Shown piece after piece: positions 52,419 to 63,795 of a stretch of 64,000 bases of DNA (position 1 is the stretch's first letter; every line of letters starts with the position of its first letter). The notes beneath the pieces were generated by a model. The model worked only from the letters and a program-made list of their open reading frames with translations. It was not told the DNA's origin and ran no database searches. The position numbers were made by a program, and so were the translations under genes. The stretch is taken from NCBI GenBank assembly GCA_029251165.1, contig JAQXDW010000074.1:62001-126000 (forward strand), read 5' to 3'. Source of the stretch: Myxococcota bacterium (GTDB taxonomy: Bacteria; Myxococcota_A; UBA796).

Positions 52419-54686
52419 TCAAGGCCGGGGAGGGGGAAGGTGCTGGTCTGCAGATGAGATGACGGCAGGAAGCAGCGCCTCGGCAATTATTGTATGCCCG
52501 AGGCGGCTGGGATGGAGGTCGTCCCAGAACAGCCCTGGCGCGCTGATGCCGTCGGGCGAGCGTGCATAGAACAGGGCGTCGACGTCGAGGAAGGCGCATC
52601 CCTGCTCCGCGACGACCGCCTGGAGGGCGGCTCGGATCTCTGTGGTGATGACGCCGGGGTGTGCGGAGGCATCGATCGCTTGCTGCCAGCGCATGCGGGC
52701 TGCTTCTGGCTCTCCGAGCGCTGCGAGGGCGTGGGCCTGGAGCTGTGCTGCCGCCAGCCACGGCGCGGATCCTGCTGCGCGGGCATCAGTCAGGATGCGG
52801 TCCGTGTGGGAGACCGTCTCTGCAGCATCTCCTCGTCCCCATGCCGCCTCCGCTTCCGCAAGCCCCGCCTCCAGTGCTGCACCGCTCACTGAGGGCTTTG
52901 GCTCAATCGCCGCGAACCGGTAGTTGGTTGCCGGGTTCATCATGATCACCTCCGCGCCGCTGCGTCGTGCTCGGAGGAGAAGCTGGGTGAGGTTGTAGCG
53001 ATAGTTCTCTGCCGCAAGAGCCCGCAGCTGGTCGACCGCTGCGGGGGAAGGCGGGGCCTGGGCGTAGATCGAGCCCTGGGTCTGGATGAGGGACTGGGTT
53101 GGACGGAGGAGCGCAAGCAGGCTGGAGTAGAGCGCGCTGCGGGACAGCCTCATTCGCGCGGAGAGCTGACCGGGATCGACGCTCTCGAACAGCGACAGTC
53201 GGCTGAACTGTGCGGCCTCGTTGTGTCCATAGTAGACCATCACCAGGTCCACCCCGAGCGCGAGGGCTTGGGTGCCGGTGTGGAGCACGCCTCCTGATGT
53301 CGTCCCGCCGATTCCGAGGTTGAGGACCTCGACTGCGGCGCCTGGGAACCGATCCTGTAGGCCATCCTCGATCAGGGCTCCGAACGACTCCTCGGCGAGG
53401 TGGTTGGAGCCATGCGCAGAGGACGCACCCAGAACGATCGCTCGGAAGTCAGGCCGCTGCGGGGCGATCTCCTGGTACCGCATCCAGCCTCCCGGGGTCT
53501 CCAGCCAGTCCTCTCCGCTGCGCTCCGTGGGCCGAAAGGCTTCGACCTGCCAGTCGGTGAACGAGAACAGGGGCCGAGACTCTGCGGTCGTGGTGACACC
53601 AAGGACCCGCAGTCCGCCCTCCACGGTCAGCAGGAGGCACCCGCCCAGGGCAAGCGCGACTCCGGGTCGGAGGCGGGGGAGGCGGGCACCGAGGAGCAGG
53701 CAGATCATTCCACCCGTCAGCCCAACCGCGAGCAGGCCCGGAGCGCGTGCGGTGTCGCCTTCGCTGGGCGTGAGCGTGATCTCCTCGACGGGTGCGACGA
53801 GCTGCAGGCCCCGGATCATGCCAGGGGCCATGTCGGGAGGCGCGAGCGGAGCGGGCGGCGAGAGCTGGGCGGTGATCTCCTCGGCGATGCGTGCGACGGC
53901 GGGATCGGTGCCCTGCTTCCACTGCGCGAGCAGCGCCAGCTCCATCCGGCGGGTGACTGCGGTGAGGATGCTGCCGCCGTCAGTCTGAAGCGCACCCACG
54001 AGCGCGCGACCGTGGGTGTCGAGCGCGACGCGGAGCTGTGCCGCGGCCTCAGCCTCCAGCGCAGCACAGGCCTCGGGGTTGTTCCTGGGCCAGTCGATGA
54101 GGGCCGCGAGGCGATCCGGCGGCAGATCTCCAGCGCCCGGGCGCACCCACTGCTGAATGAGGTGAGCATGGACCTGACGCAGCAGGTCTCCAGGCAGCAC
54201 GGCGACGAGTCCGTGCCGGATCGCGGCGGGATCGTCGATCTGGAGGACGCCACGAAGCGCGCGCTCGAACAGGTCTGGATCCTCGGGGAGATCGTCGAGT
54301 CGGGCGCGTGCAAACAGCAGCAGCAGCGGTCCTGCGGCCTCGGGCGGTGCGCGGTGGTGGAGAATGTCGAGGGCCGCGAGCCGGGCGGAGAGCGGTCGAG
54401 CATCCGCTGGGAGCGAAGCCCCAAGCAGCCACAGGGCTCGGTCGACCTCGATCGTATCGGCCTGCTGAAGTGCAGAGACCAGCACCGCCCGCACGGCAGG
54501 TTTCTCCGTGCCGGTCGCCAGCCGCTGCCAGGCATCCGTCTGCCACCCCGTCTCCCTGGCCAGCTCTTCAGCGAGTGTTTCCACCACGGCGGCGCTCTCT
54601 CCCCGACGGAGATCGAGGATCTCTGCACGGACAATCAGCTCAAGCGAGGCGGGCGAGGCGAGCCCACTCAGCAGCAGCCACAGCAC
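52419..54686 (-). CDS. Membrane protein with SGNH/GDSL hydrolase domain
   Basis: 755 residues from a GTG. An N-terminal signal-like helix (LWLLLSGLASPA), a helical HEAT/TPR-like region (about 20-290), two membrane helices near 320-365, then an SGNH hydrolase domain. The hydrolase carries VLGASSAHG (nucleophile Ser, block I), NLGIGGTTS (block II Gly), YYGHNEAAQF (block III Asn) and WDDLHPSRLGH (block V Asp-x-x-His). Such membrane-linked SGNH domains often acylate or deacylate glycans or lipids. A helical segment is inserted between the Asn and His blocks (about 560-690). Confidence 0.78.
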   Translation of the reverse strand: MLWLLLSGLASPASLELIVRAEILDLRRGESAAVVETLAEELARETGWQTDAWQRLATGTEKPAVRAVLVSALQQADTIEVDRALWLLGASLPADARPLSARLAALDILHHRAPPEAAGPLLLLFARARLDDLPEDPDLFERALRGVLQIDDPAAIRHGLVAVLPGDLLRQVHAHLIQQWVRPGAGDLPPDRLAALIDWPRNNPEACAALEAEAAAQLRVALDTHGRALVGALQTDGGSILTAVTRRMELALLAQWKQGTDPAVARIAEEITAQLSPPAPLAPPDMAPGMIRGLQLVAPVEEITLTPSEGDTARAPGLLAVGLTGGMICLLLGARLPRLRPGVALALGGCLLLTVEGGLRVLGVTTTAESRPLFSFTDWQVEAFRPTERSGEDWLETPGGWMRYQEIAPQRPDFRAIVLGASSAHGSNHLAEESFGALIEDGLQDRFPGAAVEVLNLGIGGTTSGGVLHTGTQALALGVDLVMVYYGHNEAAQFSRLSLFESVDPGQLSARMRLSRSALYSSLLALLRPTQSLIQTQGSIYAQAPPSPAAVDQLRALAAENYRYNLTQLLLRARRSGAEVIMMNPATNYRFAAIEPKPSVSGAALEAGLAEAEAAWGRGDAAETVSHTDRILTDARAAGSAPWLAAAQLQAHALAALGEPEAARMRWQQAIDASAHPGVITTEIRAALQAVVAEQGCAFLDVDALFYARSPDGISAPGLFWDDLHPSRLGHTIIAEALLPAVISSADQHLPPPRP

Positions 54687-54713
54687 CGCTTGACTATACC
54701 TCCCTCCGTGCGC

Positions 54714-55495
54714 TCAGCCGTGTACGACTGCGCCGAACGCACGCATCCAGGTCTGCTCGTCCTCGCTCAGCGGACCCGCTTCCAGTGCCGCGATGTTCTC
54801 ACGAAGCTGGGCGATGGTCTTCGGTCCGTGAAGGGCGAGGCTGACGTGGTCGTTGCTGAGGCAGAACCGGTAGCAGTGTCCGGCGGTCGGGACCTCACCA
54901 TCCCACCCCCGCGGGCGCCGCAGCAGCTTGCGCCAGCGGGTCGCGGTGTAGGCGATGACGGCGGGATTGCGGGCGGCGAGGTGAGGAAAGATGTCGCGCT
55001 CTGCGCCGGGGTGGGCGGCGTTGTAGCGAATCATCAGGGCATCGAGCGGGGAGTCCACCGCGAGCTCTCCGGCCCGCTCTCGATCATGGATGGACACGCC
55101 GATGGCCTTGACCTTCCCCTCCTCGCGAAGCTTGACCATGGTCTCGATGGTTCCTGGCCTCCACGCGGAGGTGACCCCCAGCCAGTGCATCTGGAGGATG
55201 TCGATGTAGTCGGTGTTCAGTGCGCGGAGGGTGTTCTCGGTGAACTTCCGCAGGTTGCCACCCCACCAGGCGGTTGTCGGACCGGTGGCGAGCACGAAGG
55301 CATCCCGATCGCGCGCGAGCGCCCGGCGAAGTGGCTCGGTGGCCGGCTTCATCCGAGGGGTCCAGAACAGGTAGTTGGTTGGACCGTCGAGGGCTTCTTC
55401 CACTCCGGCAGCGTCGATTCCGAAGTTGCTGGCGAGCCCGAGGCGGAACACGTTCTTGCCCAGGACCTCGACATGCCGATAGCAGAAGCTCCTCA

Positions 55496-55496
<1 letters not shown>
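54714..55496 (-). CDS. Aldo/keto reductase-like protein with altered lysine position
   Basis: 260 residues. The barrel start RLGLASNFGIDAAGVEEAL carries the usual catalytic-type Asp, NYLFW the Tyr region, and ILQMHWLGV the His. Where the family has ATK, this protein reads ATG (FVLATGPTTAW), so the catalytic Lys appears to be missing. Its ATG overlaps the stop of clpA (TGATG). It may be a non-oxidoreductase relative or act with altered chemistry. Confidence 0.72.
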
Positions 55497-57811
<2,315 letters not shown>

Positions 57812-57859
57812 CGATTCCACCTGGTCTTACGACGTTGTTTGCGATGTGGTTTGAGCCGT

Positions 57860-58177
57860 CTACTCGGGCTCAGTGGTCACCATCAGCGGGAAGCCTGCAT
57901 CTCGTGCAACCCGAATGGCCCGGTTGGACTTTGCCTCAGCGATCTCGAGTGAGTAGACGCCGGCAATGCCGATGCCGGTGTTGTGGATGCTGAGCATGAC
58001 GCGCGTGGCTGCTGCTGGGCTGTGGTGGAAGATCTGCTCCAGAATCTGGACCACAAATTCCATCGGAGAGTAGTCGTCATTGTGCATGATGACTTTGTGC
58101 TTTCGGGGACGCTTGAGGCGCTCAAGGACCTGAGTGTCCTCGCGGCTGTCTCTTCGGGTGTCCTTCTTCTTGCTCAT
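57860..58177 (-). CDS. clpS: ClpS, N-end-rule adaptor of ClpA
   Basis: 105 residues. A flexible N-terminus (1-25) precedes the core with HNDDYSPMEFVVQIL (Asp/Asn residues that bind the alpha-amino group), then a HHSPAAATRVML helix and HNTGIGIAGVYSLEIAEAK (conserved stretch before the C-terminal strand). Matches ClpS, which hands N-degron proteins to ClpA. Upstream and same strand as clpA. Confidence 0.96.
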   Translation of the reverse strand: MSKKKDTRRDSREDTQVLERLKRPRKHKVIMHNDDYSPMEFVVQILEQIFHHSPAAATRVMLSIHNTGIGIAGVYSLEIAEAKSNRAIRVARDAGFPLMVTTEPE

Positions 58178-58210
58178 GCCGAGATGCTCATTGAACTGCG
58201 CTCCGTGACT

Positions 58211-59200
58211 TCAGTTAGGCACCGTGGCGCGGACGACCACCCGCTGCCCCACACTTCTCCCAACAACATTGGCGACATTCTGCCAGGGCCAGTCTTCAGA
58301 AGGGGTCAGTGCGCCAGGTGCAACCTGATCAATCACCGCTGGAATGGCGACAGCGAGGGCATCTTCGTTGCCAGAGAGCACCTTCATCGCGATTCCGATG
58401 CGGCGCGTGGGCAGGCTGACGCAGAACACGCCGGCTGCGCCGATCTTCCCGGCATAGGGCTCAGCGGCTCGCTGGGCGACCGCGAGGTCGATCCGATCGT
58501 CGCCGCTGGTCATGAAGGGGTGCGCGCAGATCGCCTGTCCGATGCGCTGGCCGCGCGGGTCTGAAGTGCCCTGGAAGTGGCCGTCGGCAGTGACGCATGC
58601 CAGCCGCGCCCAGGCCCGTGCCATTCCAGTGATGGACAAAACGAAGGTCGGGATTCCACATCCATCGACGGCGAGATCTGGACGCTCGCCGGTCCACTCG
58701 GACGTCACTGCGGCGATGCGCTGCTGGAGGGGATGCCCTGGAGCGCGGTACTCAAGCGACCAGCCGCGGTGATGGCAGGCGCCGAGCATGAAGGTGTGCT
58801 TGCCTGAGCAGTCGTTGTGAACATCAAGCGGCGGGGAGTCGGCTCTGATGAGGGCCTCTCGGGTCTGACGATGGGCGGGTGGCTCCGCCCCGCAGAGCAG
58901 CTGCGACTCCTCTGCACCGAGTCGGGCAAGCAGCGCACGAATCCGGTCGACGTGAGCACGCTGCCCGCTGTGACTGGAGGCGCCGATGGCGAGGTCCGCT
59001 GCTGCGACGTCTGGATCGCTGAGCGCCTCCAGGCTTGCCCAGAGCTGCAGCGGCTTGCCCGCTGAGCGCCAGGTGCTGCGCACGGCGGGGCCGTCCTCAA
59101 GAAGGAGCGCCTCAGTGTGGTCGCGGTCGTACTGGATCGCGACCGCACGCACAATGTGAGCGGTCTCAACGAATCCGCCGCGGAGAGAGTTGACCTGCAT
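58211..59200 (-). CDS. Asparaginase II family protein
   Basis: 329 residues. SGKHTFMLGACHHRGW, VDGCGIPTFVLSITGMARAW and the early WRSAGKPLQLW match the AnsA-like asparaginase II family of the Rhizobium etli type (PF06089), distinct from classical type I/II. It probably hydrolyses L-asparagine to aspartate and ammonia. No signal peptide. Convergent or unrelated to its neighbours; it lies 33 bases upstream of clpS on the same strand and may share a transcript. Confidence 0.85.
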   Translation of the reverse strand: MQVNSLRGGFVETAHIVRAVAIQYDRDHTEALLLEDGPAVRSTWRSAGKPLQLWASLEALSDPDVAAADLAIGASSHSGQRAHVDRIRALLARLGAEESQLLCGAEPPAHRQTREALIRADSPPLDVHNDCSGKHTFMLGACHHRGWSLEYRAPGHPLQQRIAAVTSEWTGERPDLAVDGCGIPTFVLSITGMARAWARLACVTADGHFQGTSDPRGQRIGQAICAHPFMTSGDDRIDLAVAQRAAEPYAGKIGAAGVFCVSLPTRRIGIAMKVLSGNEDALAVAIPAVIDQVAPGALTPSEDWPWQNVANVVGRSVGQRVVVRATVPN

Positions 59201-59271
59201 CAGACATCCTGTATCACCGATTCGCAGGCTTGCTCTCTGACGCGATACATAGTCACTCGTCGGAGGAGAGC

Positions 59272-59655
59272 ATGAGCGACACAGTCACACTCGGAGTGCG
59301 GGTCCATATCGAGCCAAGGTACCTGGAGCATCAGTCCGATCCCTCGCACAACCATTGGATGCATCTGTACAATGTGACGATCACCAACGAGGGAGAGCGT
59401 CCGGTACAGCTCCTCTCCCGGCACTGGATCATCACCAACAGCAAGGGTGAAGAGGAGCACGTCCGTGGTCCTGGCGTCATCGGCCAGCAGCCTGTGCTTC
59501 GGCCCGGCGAGGTCTTTCGCTATACGTCCGGCTGTCCGATGGACACTGCGTTTGGAACCATGCACGGCACTTACCAGATGATCGCTGAGGGCGGCGAGAA
59601 GTTCGATGCCCAGATCGCGCCATTTGCCCTCGCTGAGCCCTACGCGCTGAACTGA
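59272..59655 (+). CDS. apaG: ApaG protein
   Basis: 127 residues from the ATG with GGAGGAG just upstream. YNVTITNEGERPVQLLSRHW, GPGVIGQQPVLRPGE and the closing GGEKFDAQIAPFAL are the hallmarks of ApaG (fibronectin-III-like fold; historically linked to Co2+/Mg2+ efflux, precise function not known). It is followed within 10 bases by nth. Confidence 0.95.
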   Translation: MSDTVTLGVRVHIEPRYLEHQSDPSHNHWMHLYNVTITNEGERPVQLLSRHWIITNSKGEEEHVRGPGVIGQQPVLRPGEVFRYTSGCPMDTAFGTMHGTYQMIAEGGEKFDAQIAPFALAEPYALN

Positions 59656-59665
59656 GGGGGCTGAA

Positions 59666-60337
59666 ATGCTCAAGTCTGAGAAGGTCGCGCGCATCCACGA
59701 CCTGCTTGAGGCGCTCTACCCCGAGACGCCGACTCCCCTGACTCACTCCGACCCCTACACGCTCCTGGTCGCGGTGATGCTCTCTGCGCAGACCACTGAC
59801 AAGAAAGTCAACGAGGTCACTCCGGCGCTGTTTGCCCTGGCAGACAACCCTGCGGACATGGCGACGAAGAGCGAGGCGGAGATCCTCAAGTGCATCAAGG
59901 TGCTCGGGCTCTCTCGCGGAAAAGCGAAGCGCCTCAAGGCGCTCAGCCAGATGATCGTCGATGACTTTGGCGGTGAGGTACCACGGAGCATGACGGATCT
60001 GGAGAAGCTGCCAGGCGTCGGTCACAAGACCGCCAGTGTTGTGGTCTCACAAGCGTTCGGAGAGCCTGCGTTTCCCGTCGACACCCACATCCACCGACTG
60101 GCCTGGCGATGGGGGCTGTCGGTGGGGAAGAACGTGGTTCAGACGGAGGCTGATCTCAAGCGGCTCTTTCCACGCGATCGCTGGAACAAGCTCCACCTGC
60201 AGATCATCTTCTTTGGTCGTGAGCACTGTCCGGCCCGCGGCCACCGACCTGCCACCTGTCCGATCTGTTCGTGGGCGGGGGTGAAGGTGCGGCTGGGGAA
60301 GGAAGCGAAGACGGGACGCGGTGGGCCTCACCGGTAG
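59666..60337 (+). CDS. nth: Endonuclease III with incomplete iron-sulfur cysteine set
   Basis: 223 residues. AQTTDKKVN, the helix-hairpin-helix LPGVGHKTA with K121 and the catalytic D139 (PVDTHIHRLAWR) are those of Nth, the DNA glycosylase/AP lyase for oxidised pyrimidines. The C-terminal cluster region has C188-x9-C198-x2-C201 and no fourth Cys, in place of the usual C-x6-C-x2-C-x5-C. The [4Fe-4S] cluster may be absent or altered. Upstream apaG is 10 bases away. Confidence 0.93.
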   Translation: MLKSEKVARIHDLLEALYPETPTPLTHSDPYTLLVAVMLSAQTTDKKVNEVTPALFALADNPADMATKSEAEILKCIKVLGLSRGKAKRLKALSQMIVDDFGGEVPRSMTDLEKLPGVGHKTASVVVSQAFGEPAFPVDTHIHRLAWRWGLSVGKNVVQTEADLKRLFPRDRWNKLHLQIIFFGREHCPARGHRPATCPICSWAGVKVRLGKEAKTGRGGPHR

Positions 60338-60350
60338 CCCCGTCGTCTGC

Positions 60351-61769
60351 CTACAGCTCCGCGAGCAGCCGCGCAGTGTTTCGGCGCGCAATCGCCATGA
60401 TCGTCCCCTGAGGATTGACTCCCGGAGACGTCGGCAGGATTGAGGCATCGTGAAGGTGCACGTTCTTGTAGCCGTGCAGCCGCCCAAACGAGTCCACCGC
60501 ACACCTGCGCTTGTCCTCGCCCATCGGGCAGGATGAGAACAGGTGAATCGTCGACACGCTGATCTTATCGTGTGGAAGCGAGAGGCGAATGTCGGTGAAC
60601 TCCGACAGCCGGCTCATCGACGGTGCGCCCTCAACTGGTGAGAACACCTCCGTTGCCCCTGCAGTGAGCAGCAGCTCTCCGAGCCGGTACAGGCCTTCTC
60701 CCATCAGCGAGAAGTCTGCATCCTGTAGCGGGTACTGAATCAGCGGCTCATTGACCAGCGGCAGGTTCCGAATCCGGCCTGTTCCTGTTCCCACGGCTGC
60801 AACATAGAAGACGGCGAGGTGTCGCCACTCCTCCAGCAGGCGCTGCTGCCCGAGCACACCGCTGCCCAGCCACATTGAGATGTGGGGAAGGGAGCTGTGG
60901 GAGCAGCCGAGGGTGAGGTCGGGCTTGAACTCCTCGACCTGTTGCACTGGAACTCCCCACTCGGGATCGTTGATCTCCTCGCGAAACCGGGCGGCGAGGC
61001 GAATCATGGGGTGGAGGCGAAGGGAGTCACCGATGCGGTCCCGCACACCGCTTCGGCGGAGCAGCAGCGGAGTCTGTACGGCACCCGCGCAGAGAATGAC
61101 CCGCTTGAACCGGATGGTCACCCGCTTGCTGCCCTGCCGGCAGACCGCAGCAGTGGCGACTCCAGCCTTGATGATCAGCTTCATCGCACGGGTTCCCGGC
61201 ATCAGCCGGCAGCCGGCGGCGACGGCTCGGGGGACCATGGTCTCGGTCATCGACTGACGACGCCCCTCCCAGGAGCCGTCGTCTGCCTGGCTGTACTTCC
61301 AGCACCGCGGGATCTCGGAGGACTTCCAGCCCAGCGCCTCGGCGCCCGCCTTGAGCATGTTGGAGGACGGCGCGAGGCCATCGGGCCGGGTGGAGACCGA
61401 GAGGTCGCGCTCCGTGTCGTTGAACCAGGGCTCCATCGGCTCGGGACCGAAGTCATCGATCTGATAGGCGACGCGCCAGTGCTGGAGCATCGCGGGCTTG
61501 GGGCGGTGGTAGAGCGCGGCGTTGATCTCGCTGGCTCCGCCCACGCAGCGACCCTCGATGTAGGTGACCCCGGTCTTGCCGATGGTGGTGGTCAGTCCAG
61601 CGTTTCGGTACTTCTGCTCAAGCTCCTCCATCGTGTAGGAGATCGCGGAGTCGAGCCGGTGATGGTCGCCTTCTTCGATGAGCAGGACGTCTCGGCCAGC
61701 CTCCGCCAGCATTGCTGCGGTGGTGGCACCGGACGGACCAGACCCAATGACCAGGATCTCGCAGTCCAT
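60351..61769 (-). CDS. GMC-family flavin oxidoreductase
   Basis: 472 residues. The FAD-binding motif VIGSGPSGA (8-16) and LLIEEGDHHRLD follow the GMC/cholesterol-oxidase family start. GRCVGGASEINAAL, LCAGAVQTPLLL and the closing HDASILPTSPGVNPQGTIMAI are typical GMC C-terminal segments with the catalytic His region. No signal peptide is visible. It is translationally coupled to the small upstream gene (TGATG overlap), suggesting a partner subunit. The substrate (alcohol, sterol or sugar) is not fixed. Confidence 0.85.
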   Translation of the reverse strand: MDCEILVIGSGPSGATTAAMLAEAGRDVLLIEEGDHHRLDSAISYTMEELEQKYRNAGLTTTIGKTGVTYIEGRCVGGASEINAALYHRPKPAMLQHWRVAYQIDDFGPEPMEPWFNDTERDLSVSTRPDGLAPSSNMLKAGAEALGWKSSEIPRCWKYSQADDGSWEGRRQSMTETMVPRAVAAGCRLMPGTRAMKLIIKAGVATAAVCRQGSKRVTIRFKRVILCAGAVQTPLLLRRSGVRDRIGDSLRLHPMIRLAARFREEINDPEWGVPVQQVEEFKPDLTLGCSHSSLPHISMWLGSGVLGQQRLLEEWRHLAVFYVAAVGTGTGRIRNLPLVNEPLIQYPLQDADFSLMGEGLYRLGELLLTAGATEVFSPVEGAPSMSRLSEFTDIRLSLPHDKISVSTIHLFSSCPMGEDKRRCAVDSFGRLHGYKNVHLHDASILPTSPGVNPQGTIMAIARRNTARLLAEL

Positions 61770-62179
61770 CAGCGCACCTCCACTGCCGGCATCCGCTCTT
61801 CTTCGACGCAGGAGTAGTACACAAACGTCCCCATCTTTTCATAGAACTGGACGAACTGTCGAAGGGGTCCGATGGGCGACACCTTCCACTTGCCGAGCAT
61901 CTCCTGCCGACGGGTGTTGTCCATTCCGGCAACTCCGCTGCCGGCCCGTACGCGACAGTAATTGTCGAAGCTGACGACCAGCACCAGCATGCCCACGGAG
62001 AGGTGGGGGGGCATCTGAGTGATGCGCTTGAGGAGAACCCGCCCGGTCTCAGCGACATGGGGATACCCCGCGAGATCGACCCGACCAACCTCCGCGGCGA
62101 TCACCGCCTCGGCGAGTCCGCTGACCACTGGAGCCGCGCGCTCAGAGAGCTTCTGCTGTGGGAGATGAAGTGTCGGCAT
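61769..62179 (-). CDS. Small protein, probable partner of the GMC oxidoreductase
   Basis: 136 residues, helical with SVGMLVLVVSFDNYCRV and ending YYSCVEEERMPAVEVR. No signal peptide. Its stop overlaps the GMC start, a strong sign of linked function. It resembles the small second subunits of some dehydrogenases in size and position only; I do not recognise the family. A 254-base gap upstream (62180-62433) shows no gene. Confidence 0.6.
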   Translation of the reverse strand: MPTLHLPQQKLSERAAPVVSGLAEAVIAAEVGRVDLAGYPHVAETGRVLLKRITQMPPHLSVGMLVLVVSFDNYCRVRAGSGVAGMDNTRRQEMLGKWKVSPIGPLRQFVQFYEKMGTFVYYSCVEEERMPAVEVR

Positions 62180-62433
62180 CAGGGGTTGGGGCTAACACAG
62201 CAATGACGAAAGGGTATCTTGGTCGGCCTCTGTGATGCGGTGTTGTCTCTCAATCGTGGTGCTCCACCTCTGCGACAAGACAGCCCTGCGCTCTGGTACC
62301 GAACCGCTGAGGGCAGGAACCCCATCACCCTGAATGCCCCTCGGCTTGATCGCTGTGGTGCTCGGTCTCCAGGAAAGTCTCCGCCTGGCGAGCGGCTGAC
62401 GCAGTGCTGCTGCCTTGCTGTGGTCTGGAAAGA

Positions 62434-63213
62434 TCAGGCTGCTGCCGCATACTCCTGGATGCCGGAGTCACGCTGTGCGGCCTCGACAGCCGTTCGAATG
62501 TCTGCGCCTGGCTGCTCAAGTCGCTCCAGCTCATGCAGCGCCATCCAGCGGAGGAGACCATCTTCATCAGACTGGAGAACGGAGAGAAGGTGCGGGGCAA
62601 AGATGGCCGGTGAGGTGAGGCGGGGGAGCAATTCAATGGCCTCGAAGCGATGTATGAACTCTGGTCGAGAGAGCATCGCGATGAGGGTTGGAGCAGCGGC
62701 GAGGGCGTCGGGTCCGAGCTGACGGAGGACGCTGCCTGCGGCGTCTCGGATCTCTTCCTCGGCATCGCACAGCGCAGGCACCACCGCGAGGGCGACTGAA
62801 GACACCCCAGGCTGCCAGCAGCCGCCGAGGGCTTCGATGAGGGCGATGATGAGATCGACGTTTCGCTCAGGTTGCTTTCGCTGAATGGCGAGCATCGCCG
62901 TGAGATCAGGGATGACGCTCACATCTCCGATCTCGCGGAGTGCATCGGCCGCGGCCAGCCGGAGAATGGGGTCTGGCTCCCAGAGGACCACGCAGAGGGC
63001 ATCTATGGCTGCACCATACGTGACGACCAGCTCTCGATAGCGAAGGCCCAGCGTGGTCTCTGCGGGGACCAGATCCAGGAATCCCACCACGGCCTCAGCG
63101 GCGGCGGGGTGGTCGACCAGGAGAAGGGCTGCCGCGGCATCCAGTCGCGCGGCAGGTGGACGCTGGTCGTTCTCGAATTCGTGAATCCAGGGGGTGAATA
63201 TCTGTTCAGTCAT
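62434..63213 (-). CDS. HEAT-repeat-like protein
   Basis: 259 residues from the ATG at 63213 (AGGAG about 6-7 bases upstream). Consecutive helical pairs with the HEAT/PBS pattern: RLAAADALREIGDVSVIPDL, EIRDAAGSVLRQLGPDALAA and LLRWMALHELERLEQPGADI. Such repeats are protein-binding scaffolds. Acidic N-terminus without signal peptide. Divergent from the GNAT gene. Confidence 0.75.
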   Translation of the reverse strand: MTEQIFTPWIHEFENDQRPPAARLDAAAALLLVDHPAAAEAVVGFLDLVPAETTLGLRYRELVVTYGAAIDALCVVLWEPDPILRLAAADALREIGDVSVIPDLTAMLAIQRKQPERNVDLIIALIEALGGCWQPGVSSVALAVVPALCDAEEEIRDAAGSVLRQLGPDALAAAPTLIAMLSRPEFIHRFEAIELLPRLTSPAIFAPHLLSVLQSDEDGLLRWMALHELERLEQPGADIRTAVEAAQRDSGIQEYAAAA

Positions 63214-63366
63214 GGCTCTCTCCTGCACCAAGAGAATAATTGAGCCACCGAATGATTGTCGGACTCTTTATGTCCTTTGGTGGTGGCTTGGTACCTGTAC
63301 GCCTGTTCTGTTTTGTCGGGTGCTGTCGGCGGGGTATCTTTTGGTCCCCAGTTCGTAGGAGTGCCG

Positions 63367-63795
63367 GTGCCGCTCACTGTGACCACCACCATCGCCCCCG
63401 CAGACATCGTGCGCTGTCAGGCCATCCGCCGGACAGTGTTCACCCTCGGCCAGGGCGTACCGGTGACCATCGAGGTCGACGGTCGGGATCCCGGCTGCAC
63501 TCACTTTCTCGCGATCCGCGACGGCGTGGATGTTGGCGCGGCGCGGATGCGTGTGGTCGAAGATGCTGCGAAGGCTGAGCGGGTCGCGGTGCTCGCCGAC
63601 CTGCGGGGAGCTGGTGTCGGGCGCGCCCTGATGGATGCCCTTGAGGCCGCCGCCCGCCGTCAGGGGCTGAGCCGGGTCAAGCTCTCCGCTCAGTCAGATG
63701 TCGTCGTGTTCTACGAGCGCCTTGGATATACCGCATACGGTGAGGAATTCGTCGAGGCAGACATCCTGCATCGCTGGATGAAGAAGCCCCTGTGA
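63367..63795 (+). CDS. GNAT-family N-acetyltransferase
   Basis: 142 residues from the GTG at 63367, chosen for AGGAG 5 bases upstream; a frame from 63256 would add 37 residues without support. The acetyl-CoA loop is DLRGAGVGRALMDALEAAA, preceded by the strand AERVAVLADL and followed by VVVFYERLGYTAYGEEFVE, the standard GNAT order as in ElaA/YjcF-type acetyltransferases. It is linked to the next gene, a sirtuin, by a GTGA overlap; acetylation and deacetylation may act on the same target. Confidence 0.87.
   Translation: MPLTVTTTIAPADIVRCQAIRRTVFTLGQGVPVTIEVDGRDPGCTHFLAIRDGVDVGAARMRVVEDAAKAERVAVLADLRGAGVGRALMDALEAAARRQGLSRVKLSAQSDVVVFYERLGYTAYGEEFVEADILHRWMKKPL

Noticed and set aside
62219..62722. 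Open frame on the plus strand opposite the HEAT-repeat gene
   Set aside because: Ser/Arg-rich product typical of an antisense shadow; the minus-strand HEAT protein explains the region.
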